Both the position numbers and the translations under genes were made by a program. 64,000 nt of DNA, from positions 37,886-101,885 of the forward strand of contig NZ_KB894433.1 of the NCBI RefSeq assembly GCF_000374445.1, read 5' to 3'. Under the pieces are notes generated by a model. It was not told where the DNA came from, searched no databases, and saw nothing but the letters and a program-made list of their open reading frames with translations. Below are positions 7,732 to 14,554 of this stretch, piece by piece. Each line of letters opens with the position of its first letter. Position 1 is the first letter of the stretch. This stretch comes from Actinokineospora enzanensis DSM 44649 (GTDB lineage: Bacteria > Actinomycetota > Actinomycetes > Mycobacteriales > Pseudonocardiaceae).

Positions 7732-7884
7732 GTGCGACGTCTGTGGAAGTTCCTTGGCCTGGCGGGTGTGGTCGGCGTGGCGGCGACGGGTGTGGTGGTC
7801 GCTCGCGCGGAACGCCGCAGGCGGGCCTACACACCGGACGAGATCCGCGACCAGCTGCGGAAGCGGGTCCAGGGCGCGGAATAG
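7732..7884 (+). CDS. Small conserved single-pass membrane protein
   Basis: A 50-residue protein starting at GTG 7732: MRRLWKFLGLAGVVGVAATG, one membrane helix to about residue 24, then a charged tail with RRAYTPDEIRDQLRKR. Short proteins of this shape are widespread in actinobacteria; the function is unknown. A leaderless promoter (TAACCT 6 nt upstream) and a perfect terminator directly after the stop show it is a complete transcription unit despite its size. Confidence 0.7.
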   Translation: MRRLWKFLGLAGVVGVAATGVVVARAERRRRAYTPDEIRDQLRKRVQGAE

Positions 7885-7920
7885 CGAACGGCCCCGCGTC
7901 CGGGTGCGCGGGGCCGTTCG
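7885..7920. terminator. Hairpin terminator (14-bp arms)
   Basis: CGAACGGCCCCGCG (7885-7898) pairs perfectly with 7907-7920 around an 8-nt loop. It starts right after the stop of the 50-residue gene and faces the chitinase gene. Confidence 0.8.
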
Positions 7921-7986
7921 AGTTGGACCTGACCGGTGGTGGGTGGCGGATACCCTCGTCCCGCCACCCATGACCGGGCGCCTCCC

Positions 7987-9522
7987 TTACGGCAGGGTGT
8001 CCAGGTGCGGCGCCACCGTGTTGGCGAACGCGTACCCGTTGGAGGCGTCCCAGTTGATCGACCAGGTCATCGCGCCCCGGATGGCCGGGTAGGTCGTCGA
8101 GGGCTTGAACGAACCGCAGTTGCTGCCCTTGGCCAGGCAGTCCAGCGCGGCGTTGACGTTGGCCGGGCTCTGGTAGCCGCCGCCCGCGCCGGACGGCGAG
8201 GCGGGCAGGCCGAGGCCGACCTGGTCGGCGCGCAGGCCGCCCTGCAGCTGGATGCAGGCCAGCGCGGTCATGAAGTTGACCGTGCCCTGCGAGTACACGC
8301 CCTGGTCGCAGCCCAGCATCGTGCCGGAGTTGTAGTACTGCATGTTCCAGATGGTCAGGATGTCCTTGACCGCCAGCGCCAGCTGGAAGTACGGCTGCTG
8401 GGTGGACTGGCCGTCGATGGTCTGCGGGGCCATGGTGATGACCTTGCCGCCGTTGGCGTAGATCGTCCGCAGCGCCTGCGCCATGTAGGTCGGGCTGACG
8501 CCGTTCTCCAGGTCGATGTCGACGCCGTCGAAGCCGTAGTCGCGGATCAGCGTGGTCACGCTGTTGGCGAACGCGGACGCCGAGGCCGAGTCACCGGCCC
8601 AGATGGTGCCCTTCTCGCCGCCGACCGAGATGATGACCTTCTGGCCGCGTGCCTGCACGGTCTTGATGTCGGCCTTGAAGTCGGCCACGGTGTAGCCGCC
8701 GAGCTGGCTGGACAGGCCGGGGTCGAGGTTGAACTCCACCGCGCCGCGGGTGGCGCCCACCGCGTCGGCGAACGCGACCGCGATGATGTCGTAGGTGGCG
8801 GGCACCTGCGACAGCTTGAGGGCCTTGGCGCCGTTGTAGAAGTTCTGCCAGTAGCCGGTCAGCACGTGCTTGGGCAGCGGGCCGCCCGGGTTCTGCGGCG
8901 TGGTGGTGGTCGTCGTGGTGACCGGCGGCGTGGTCGTCGTCGTGGTGCTGTTCGGCGGCGTCGTCGTGGTCGTGGTGGTGCTGTTGGGCGGGATGGTGGT
9001 CGTGGTGGTGGTGGTCGGCGGGGTGCCGGGGCCGTCCAGGCTCACGTCGTCGGCCAGGTAGGCGGGCTGGCCGTACCAGCCGTGCGTGTAGATGGTGACC
9101 GAGCGGGTGTTCGCGCCGGTGGTGAAGCTGGTGGACAGCTGCACCCAGGAGCCGCCGCTGGGGTTCCAGGTGCTGACGTCGGTGGTGCCGGTGCCGGTCG
9201 CGCCCAGGTACACGTACGCGCCCTTGACCCAGGCGGACAGGGTGTACTTCGAGCTGGGGTTGACGGTGACGGTCTGCGAGCAGCGCGCGTTGTCGGAGCC
9301 CGCCGGTGCGGCGGTCAGGGCGTAGGTGCCGCCGTGCTTGTCACTGTTGGTGACGCTGCCGCCGCTGGTGCAGGTCCAGCCGGACAGCGCGCCGGACTCG
9401 AAGCCGGGGTTGGTGACCAGGTTGGCCGCCACCGCGTTGCCGGAGAACGCCAATACGAGACCGGCGGTCACGGTCAGGGCGGACAGCAGGGCGACGATCG
9501 CACGCTTCGCGTGGGACGTCAT
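7987..9522 (-). CDS. Secreted GH18 chitinase with N-terminal carbohydrate-binding module
   Basis: A 511-residue exported enzyme. A signal peptide (residues 1 to about 32, ending SGNAVA) is followed by a CBM-like beta-sandwich (about 33-160, NLVTNPGFESGALSGW...), a Thr/Pro linker of four T-runs (about 162-205) and a GH18 barrel (about 210-511). The barrel has the signature DGVDIDLE with the catalytic acid Glu, plus WNMQYYN and MTWSINWD. It should cut chitin outside the cell. ATG 9522 has GGAGG five bases upstream; the TTG at 9534 would cover this site and is rejected. A DasR-type site lies 55 bp upstream of the start, so control by GlcNAc signalling is likely. Confidence 0.93.
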   Translation of the reverse strand: MTSHAKRAIVALLSALTVTAGLVLAFSGNAVAANLVTNPGFESGALSGWTCTSGGSVTNSDKHGGTYALTAAPAGSDNARCSQTVTVNPSSKYTLSAWVKGAYVYLGATGTGTTDVSTWNPSGGSWVQLSTSFTTGANTRSVTIYTHGWYGQPAYLADDVSLDGPGTPPTTTTTTTIPPNSTTTTTTTPPNSTTTTTTPPVTTTTTTTPQNPGGPLPKHVLTGYWQNFYNGAKALKLSQVPATYDIIAVAFADAVGATRGAVEFNLDPGLSSQLGGYTVADFKADIKTVQARGQKVIISVGGEKGTIWAGDSASASAFANSVTTLIRDYGFDGVDIDLENGVSPTYMAQALRTIYANGGKVITMAPQTIDGQSTQQPYFQLALAVKDILTIWNMQYYNSGTMLGCDQGVYSQGTVNFMTALACIQLQGGLRADQVGLGLPASPSGAGGGYQSPANVNAALDCLAKGSNCGSFKPSTTYPAIRGAMTWSINWDASNGYAFANTVAPHLDTLP

Positions 9523-9576
9523 GGCTGCCTCCAAAGGGGCATGTGCAGGTGCAGGGTGATCGAGACCACCTCAAAA

Positions 9577-9588
9577 TGGACTAGACCA
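9577..9588. promoter_or_regulatory. DasR-responsive element (dre-like) upstream of chitinase
   Basis: The minus strand reads TGGTCTAGTCCA, one base from the dre core TGGTCTAGACCA known from Streptomyces DasR. A TTGACA (minus strand, 9602-9597) upstream of it could be the -35, so the site would overlap the promoter, as in Streptomyces chitinase genes. The match is seen; regulation is inference. Confidence 0.65.
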
Positions 9589-9718
9589 ATAGCCCCTGTC
9601 AACCCCCGCGTCGGCAAGCGGTTACCGGGTCGACGCGTGCCGTGTCCGGGTCGCGTCGCGGTGTCGTGCACAGCCCGTGTTCGTACCGCGTATGCCCGTT
9701 ATCCGCCGGTGTACCGGT

Positions 9719-10276
9719 TCAGACCTTGCGCCGGTCCCGAATAGTCCACAAAGGACCTACCAGGAACCAGATGCCGACCACCCAGGCCAACCGGGGCAGC
9801 CAACCCGCCCAGAGCGCCTCGGTGCGTGCCGGTTCACCGACCACAAAGGACAATGTGAGCAGCACGACGACGGCGATCCCACATGCCACCAGGCACTTGC
9901 GCCACTCCCGCCACTCATGCCGCGCCCGCTCCGGCCCGCGCCTGGGCGGTCGCCACGGCTCCGGGCCGTCGGCGAACCGGTGCGCCACCCAGGCGTCCGC
10001 CTTCCGGATCATGCTCGGTCCGAACGCGACACTGAACCCGAGATAGGTCGCCCCCAGTCCGTGCGCGAACGCCGCCTCGGCGCCGCGGGCGATGTCCACC
10101 ACCGCCGCGACCAGTAGGACCACGTCCAGCACCGGCGTCCCGGCCAGCAGCACGGTGCTGGTCCGGCGCAGTCTCAGCAGGTAGCGCGTGAGCAGGCCGC
10201 CGCCGAGCAGCACCCAGAAACCGATCTCGCAGGCGGCGATCAGCGTGACCATCGGATTGCCGAAGAATGTCCCCAC
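9719..10276 (-). CDS. Multipass integral membrane protein, unknown function
   Basis: About 185 residues with four or more hydrophobic segments (VTLIAACEIGFWVLLGGGLL, STVLLAGTPVLDVVLLVAAV, a segment near LGATYLGFSVAFG, LVACGIAVVVLLTLSFVV, WVVGIWFLVGPLW). The loop RRGPERARHEWREWRKC is charged. I recall similar actinobacterial membrane proteins without assigned role. The start is uncertain: GTG 10276 gives the sequence common to such proteins, while ATG 10339 would add 21 residues. It is divergent from the histidine kinase gene. Confidence 0.65.
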   Translation of the reverse strand: MGTFFGNPMVTLIAACEIGFWVLLGGGLLTRYLLRLRRTSTVLLAGTPVLDVVLLVAAVVDIARGAEAAFAHGLGATYLGFSVAFGPSMIRKADAWVAHRFADGPEPWRPPRRGPERARHEWREWRKCLVACGIAVVVLLTLSFVVGEPARTEALWAGWLPRLAWVVGIWFLVGPLWTIRDRRKV

Positions 10277-10385
10277 GAACCCCAGCCTGACGCTCCTATC
10301 AGGCACGACGCGTCGGCGGGATGGCGCACGGCTGGTCATCACTTCGACGGACGCCGCGCGGCGGCGGGTGTGTTGTGATGGCCGG

Positions 10386-11543
10386 GTGGACGACCGGTGG
10401 CGGCTGTGGCGCAGGCCCGTGTGGCATACCGGGCTCAGCGTCGTTCTCGGCACCATCCTCATCCTGACCGACTTCCCGCTGGTCACCCGGGACGCCGTGC
10501 TGCCCGGCCCGGTCTGGGCGCGGCTGCCGGTGATCTACGCGCTGGCCGCGTTGCAGCTGCTGCGGGACCGCAGGCCGGTACTGGCATTGGTGCTGGGGTT
10601 GCCACTGGGCGGGCTCGACCTGGCCATGGGGCTCTCGTTGCCGGGGGCGCTGCTCCTCGGCGACCTCGTGTACTCGTCCGTGCTGCACGGCTCGCGTCGG
10701 GCCAGCCGGGTCATCCTGGGCGTCGCCCTCGGGTTCATGGCGGTCATGGCGCTGGTGTCGGTCGTCGAGGGCGACACGCTGCGCGAGTCGCTGCTGATCG
10801 TGCTGGGTCTGGTGCCGCTGCCGGTGATCCCGGTGTGGTGGGCGCTCAACGTCCGGCAGCAGCGCGAGGTCGCCGAGGCCGAGCGGGCGCGGGCCGACCA
10901 GCTCGCCCACATCGCCGAGCTGGACCGGGTCGCCGCCGTGCACGCCGAGCGCTCCAGCATGGCGCGCGACCTGCACGACGTGATCGCCGGGCATGTGTCC
11001 GCGATCGCCATCCAGACCGAGGCGCTGTTGACCATGCACCCGGACGCCGACCCGGAACGCACGCGATTGGTCCTCCGGTCCGTCCGGGACAACAGCCTCG
11101 CCTCCCTGCACGAGATGCGCGCGATGATCGGACTGCTTCGCTCCGACCGCCCCGACGGAATGATGGCGCCCGCCGGCCTGCGCGACCTGGACCGTCTGGT
11201 CGACTCGGCGCGCGCGGCGGGGGTGCATGTAGAGGTGAACGCGGTAGATGTCGCGGAACTACCTGCTGCGGTAGACCTGTCCGCGTATCGGATCGTGCAG
11301 GAGGCGTTGACCAACGCGCTCAAGCACGCGCCGGGCGCCCACGTCGGTGTCGAGCTGCGTCGATCGGGGGAGGTCCTGCTCATCGAGGTGATCAGCGACG
11401 CGCCCGCGGGACCGCCGAACCCGGCAGGCATCGGCCTGATCGGCATGGTCGAGCGCGCCGAGGCCATCGACGGCAAGCTGTCCGCGGGACCGTGCCCGCG
11501 CGGTTGGTGCGTGCGCGCCGAGCTGCCCCTGGAGGAACCGTGA
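10386..11543 (+). CDS. NarL-type sensor histidine kinase
   Basis: A 385-residue membrane kinase: four to five membrane segments in residues about 12-160, a helical linker, then HisKA_3 with the phospho-acceptor His in ARDLHDVIAGHVSAIA and an HATPase domain (EALTNALKHAP; GIGLIGMVERAEAIDG). It autophosphorylates and passes phosphate to the response regulator encoded directly downstream, with a 4-nt GTGA overlap. The signal is unknown; there is no extracytoplasmic domain of note, so it may sense the membrane. The GTG start at 10386 lacks a clear Shine-Dalgarno. Confidence 0.88.
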   Translation: MDDRWRLWRRPVWHTGLSVVLGTILILTDFPLVTRDAVLPGPVWARLPVIYALAALQLLRDRRPVLALVLGLPLGGLDLAMGLSLPGALLLGDLVYSSVLHGSRRASRVILGVALGFMAVMALVSVVEGDTLRESLLIVLGLVPLPVIPVWWALNVRQQREVAEAERARADQLAHIAELDRVAAVHAERSSMARDLHDVIAGHVSAIAIQTEALLTMHPDADPERTRLVLRSVRDNSLASLHEMRAMIGLLRSDRPDGMMAPAGLRDLDRLVDSARAAGVHVEVNAVDVAELPAAVDLSAYRIVQEALTNALKHAPGAHVGVELRRSGEVLLIEVISDAPAGPPNPAGIGLIGMVERAEAIDGKLSAGPCPRGWCVRAELPLEEP

Positions 11544-12178
11544 CGATCCGCGTGCTGCTGGCCGACGACCACGCCGCCATCCGCTCTGGCCTGGCGATGA
11601 TCCTCGACGGCGCCCCGGACATCGAGGTCATCGCCGAGGCCGCCGACGGCGCGGCGGCCGTGCGCAAGGCGACCGCGCTGAAGCCGGACGTGGTGCTGAT
11701 GGATGTCCGCATGCCGGAGATGGACGGGATCGCGGCCACGCGCGAGCTGGTCGGCGCCGGGGTGTGCCCGGTGCTGGTGCTCACGACCTTCGACATGGAC
11801 TCCTATGTCTATGGTGCGTTGCGCGCCGGGGCGTCCGGGTTCCTGCTGAAGTCGGTGGACGCGCCGCGACTGACCGAGTCGGTGCGCGTCGTGGCGGCCG
11901 GGGACGCGGTGATCGAACCGAGCGTCACGCGCCGATTGATCCGAGCGTTCGCGGAGAACGAGCCGCGCACGCCGCCGCCCGAGCTGGAGCAATTGACCGA
12001 CCGCGAGCGGGACGTATTGGTGTGCGTGGGGGAGGGGCTGTCGAACCAGCAGATCGCGCGGCGGCTGGGGATCGGGGAGGCGACGGTGAAGACGCATGTG
12101 TCGCGGGTGTTGACCAAACTTGATCTGAGGTCACGGGTGCAAGCCGCGGTGTTGGCCCAGGAAGTCGGGCTGACCTGA
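11540..12178 (+). CDS. NarL/FixJ-type response regulator
   Basis: A 212-residue regulator with receiver domain (residues 1 to about 120; acidic pair LLADDHAAI, phospho-Asp in VVLMDVRMPEMDG, Lys in FLLKSVDAP) and a LuxR-type helix-turn-helix (about 148-210; LTDRERDVLVCVGEGLSNQQ, then ATVKTHVSRVLTKL). Its GTG overlaps the kinase stop, so the pair is translationally coupled. Targets are unknown; no ABC transporter typical of antibiotic-sensing pairs is adjacent. Confidence 0.9.
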   Translation: MTIRVLLADDHAAIRSGLAMILDGAPDIEVIAEAADGAAAVRKATALKPDVVLMDVRMPEMDGIAATRELVGAGVCPVLVLTTFDMDSYVYGALRAGASGFLLKSVDAPRLTESVRVVAAGDAVIEPSVTRRLIRAFAENEPRTPPPELEQLTDRERDVLVCVGEGLSNQQIARRLGIGEATVKTHVSRVLTKLDLRSRVQAAVLAQEVGLT

Positions 12179-12199
12179 TTCCCCGGACCACGGGGGCGC

Positions 12200-12730
12200 C
12201 TAGCCGCGTTCGTGAAGGAGTAGCTGGGTGTAGGCGGCGACGGACTGGGCGTCGGTGATCCGACCGTCGCGGATCATTGCCTCGAACTCGGCGCGGGTGA
12301 ACCAGGCCGCGCGCATGTCCTGCTCCTCCAGCTCGCGCTCGGCCGCGCCCTCGACCAGGTCGGTGGCGAGGAAGACGTGCCCGCGCTGGCTCGACATGCC
12401 AGGGGCGACGTCAAGGCCGCCGATGCGGACGACCGCGCCCGCCCGCAGCCCGGTCTCCTCCCGCAGCTCACGCGCGGCCAGTTCGGTGGGTTCCAGCTCG
12501 GCCCGGTCGGGCGCGGTGCCCTGCGGGAACTCCCACCGGCGCTCGCCGAGCGAGTACCGGTACTGCTCGACCAACATCATCCGATCCCCGTCGAGGGCGA
12601 TGACCAGCGCGTAGTCGGGCTTGTCCACCACGCCGTAGATGCCCGGACTGCCATCGGCCCGCTTGATCCGATCCTCCCGAACGGTCATCCACGCATTCGC
12701 GTACACCTGGGTCGAGTCAATGGTCTGCAC
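12200..12730 (-). CDS. NUDIX hydrolase (ADP-ribose pyrophosphatase-like)
   Basis: A 176-residue NUDIX enzyme. The Nudix box is seen as G-T-A-P-D-R and then AARELREETGL, within a domain that opens with a NudF-like strand (YGVVDKPDYALVIALDGDR). It probably hydrolyses ADP-ribose or another nucleoside diphosphate derivative with a divalent metal. The start is GTG 12730; CAGGAT ends 6 nt upstream, matching the leaderless pattern of many neighbours. It converges on the response regulator with only 21 bp between stops. Confidence 0.85.
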   Translation of the reverse strand: MQTIDSTQVYANAWMTVREDRIKRADGSPGIYGVVDKPDYALVIALDGDRMMLVEQYRYSLGERRWEFPQGTAPDRAELEPTELAARELREETGLRAGAVVRIGGLDVAPGMSSQRGHVFLATDLVEGAAERELEEQDMRAAWFTRAEFEAMIRDGRITDAQSVAAYTQLLLHERG

Positions 12731-12833
12731 GCCCCGATCCTGCCCGCCCTCGCCACCGGCTGTCGGACCAGGGACGTCGGTGCGATGTGCCCGCTGGACG
12801 AGGGGGTGGGCGGTGGGCGGATTCGAGCACCGT

Positions 12834-12839
12834 TAGCCT
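12834..12839 (+). promoter_or_regulatory. -10 element TAGCCT of leaderless nucS
   Basis: TAGCCT ends 6 nt before GTG 12846; no Shine-Dalgarno is present. Confidence 0.55.
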
Positions 12840-12845
12840 GCTCGG

Positions 12846-13505
12846 GTGCGTCTAGTGATCGCTCGCTGTCAGGTCGACTACGCCGGACGGCTCACCGCCC
12901 ATCTCCCGATGGCCAACCGCCTGCTGCTCGTGAAGGCCGACGGCTCGCTCTCGGTGCACTCCGACGACCGGGCGTACAAGCCGCTCAACTGGATGACCCC
13001 GCCGTGCTGGCTCACCGAGGAGCCGGGCGTGTGGACCGTGCAGAACAAGGCGGGCGAGAAACTGGTCATCACGCTGGCGGAGGTCATGCACGACTCCGCG
13101 CACGAGCTCGGCCTCGAACCCGGCCTGGTCAAGGACGGCGTCGAGGCCCACCTCCAGGAACTCCTCGCCGAGCACATCACCACCCTCGGCGACGGCTACA
13201 CCCTCGTCCGCCGCGAGTTCCCCACCGCCATCGGCCCGGTCGACATCATGTGCCGCGACGCGGGCGGCGCCTCCGTCGCCGTGGAGATCAAACGCCGCGG
13301 CGAGATCGACGGCGTCGAACAGCTCACCCGCTATCTCGAACTCCTCAACCGCGACCCCCTCCTCGCCCCCGTCCAGGGCGTCTTCGCGGCCCAGCTGATC
13401 AAACCCCAGGCCCGCGTCCTGGCCGAGGACCGCGGCATCCGCTGCGTGACCCTCGACTACAACGCCCTCCGCGGCATCGAATCCGACGAGTTCCGCCTCT
13501 TCTAG
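12846..13505 (+). CDS. nucS: Mismatch-specific endonuclease NucS
   Basis: A 219-residue protein matching NucS/EndoMS throughout: N-terminal dimerisation domain opening [20 protein letters not shown] and a C-terminal RecB-like nuclease domain with the metal-binding motif DIMCRDAGG...VAVEIKRRG (Asp, Glu, Lys). NucS cuts both strands at mismatches and replaces MutS/MutL repair in actinobacteria. The usual C-terminal clamp-binding end is present as DEFRLF. The GTG start is set by the leaderless -10 TAGCCT. It stands alone. Confidence 0.95.
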   Translation: MRLVIARCQVDYAGRLTAHLPMANRLLLVKADGSLSVHSDDRAYKPLNWMTPPCWLTEEPGVWTVQNKAGEKLVITLAEVMHDSAHELGLEPGLVKDGVEAHLQELLAEHITTLGDGYTLVRREFPTAIGPVDIMCRDAGGASVAVEIKRRGEIDGVEQLTRYLELLNRDPLLAPVQGVFAAQLIKPQARVLAEDRGIRCVTLDYNALRGIESDEFRLF

Positions 13506-13738
13506 CCGTCCGATTGCACACCGGACCGCGAAAAGTCGACCGGGTTGTAGGCATGGGGCCGTGTTATTGATAAGTTGGCCTGCTACCGGACAAAAGGTGG
13601 ACATCTCCGTCGATCGCTCGATCGGGTAAGAGATCGCCATCGTTCGGCGGATTGAGCGGCGTTCCCGCTACGCTGTACGATAGTCGGGCGGCTTTATCTT
13701 CGTCGCACCTGATTTCGTGCGAAAGGTGGTGCTTTCCC

Positions 13739-13960
13739 ATGAAGCTGACAATGCTGAGCAAAGACCAGAACTCGGGCGGAAATGGTTGCCCCTCCGTGTA
13801 TCTCGGTGACACCGGTGAATTGGTCGTACAGGGCGTCAGCGTGGATTCGGCGACACAGTCGGAATTGGTGAACGTGTTGCCAGGTGAAGGCGCAGTCCGG
13901 ATTTCGGCAGAGGTGGTCCTGGACGCGGCCGACCGTTATCGGGAGCGTAGGGGATTCTAG
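13739..13960 (+). CDS. Small hypothetical partner of DUF6879 protein
   Basis: A 73-residue protein, with AAAGGTGG upstream of ATG 13739. Residues NGCPSVYLGDTGELVVQGVS are followed by a helix ending AADRYRERRGF. I recall similar small proteins sitting beside DUF6879 genes in Streptomyces and relatives; no biochemical role is known. Its TAG directly abuts the GTG of the next gene, so the two are one translational unit. Confidence 0.7.
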   Translation: MKLTMLSKDQNSGGNGCPSVYLGDTGELVVQGVSVDSATQSELVNVLPGEGAVRISAEVVLDAADRYRERRGF

Positions 13961-14536
13961 GTGTCCGCCGTTTTCACTTCGTTGGATGATCCCGAGTTCA
14001 ACCGGTTGTTCCGCGACTTCCGGTACACGGTGTTCCGCCTGGAGGCGTTGCAGCACTACCAGGTGAGCTACGAGAAGGACGAGTTCACCCGGTTCCGCGC
14101 GGGCGAGGCCAGGGGCGAGTTTCCCGGGATCGAGTCGTGGATCTCCGAGACCGTGGCGCCCGCGCGGCGGGCGGGCAAGCACATGCACCGGGTACACGTG
14201 GTTCGGGAGCCGCTCTCGGACTACGTGCGCTTCGAATGCGCCTGGGCCTACGAGCACACCGTGGCCGCGGGTGAGGATGTGCGGATCATCGCCGTGGGAC
14301 CGGACTCACCATGGCCGGACGACCTGCCCCGGTCCGAGTTCTGGCTGTTCGACTCGTCGCTGCTGGTGAACATGGACTACGCGGAGGACGGGACGTTCCG
14401 CGCCGCCGAGATCATCGATGACGCGACCGCCGTGGTGCGGGCGAACCGGTGGCGCGACGCCGCGGTGCGGCTGGCCGTTCCGTACCGCCGGTTCGCCGAC
14501 CGCTACGACCCGCTGTTCACCACGAAGACGAGCTGA
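13961..14536 (+). CDS. DUF6879 family protein
   Basis: A 191-residue soluble protein of the DUF6879 type, with family segments RLEALQHYQVSYEKDEFTRF, HRVHVVREPLSDYVRFECAW and SEFWLFDSSLLVNMDY. The function is unknown; genes of this type occur in actinomycete accessory clusters with XRE/DUF397 genes. It has no spacer to the small gene upstream and is 18 bp before the STAND-ATPase gene, which suggests a three-gene operon. Confidence 0.8.
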   Translation: MSAVFTSLDDPEFNRLFRDFRYTVFRLEALQHYQVSYEKDEFTRFRAGEARGEFPGIESWISETVAPARRAGKHMHRVHVVREPLSDYVRFECAWAYEHTVAAGEDVRIIAVGPDSPWPDDLPRSEFWLFDSSLLVNMDYAEDGTFRAAEIIDDATAVVRANRWRDAAVRLAVPYRRFADRYDPLFTTKTS

Positions 14537-14554
14537 GTCGGCGCGGAGCACGGT

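Noticed and set aside
8880..9035. Repeated GTGGTGGTCGT-type sequence
   Set aside because: This is the codon repetition of the Thr/Pro linker in the chitinase, not a CRISPR array or non-coding repeat.
9523..9534. TTG start giving a four-residue longer chitinase
   Set aside because: It would lie within the GGAGG ribosome site that serves ATG 9522, and the signal peptide begins naturally at that ATG.
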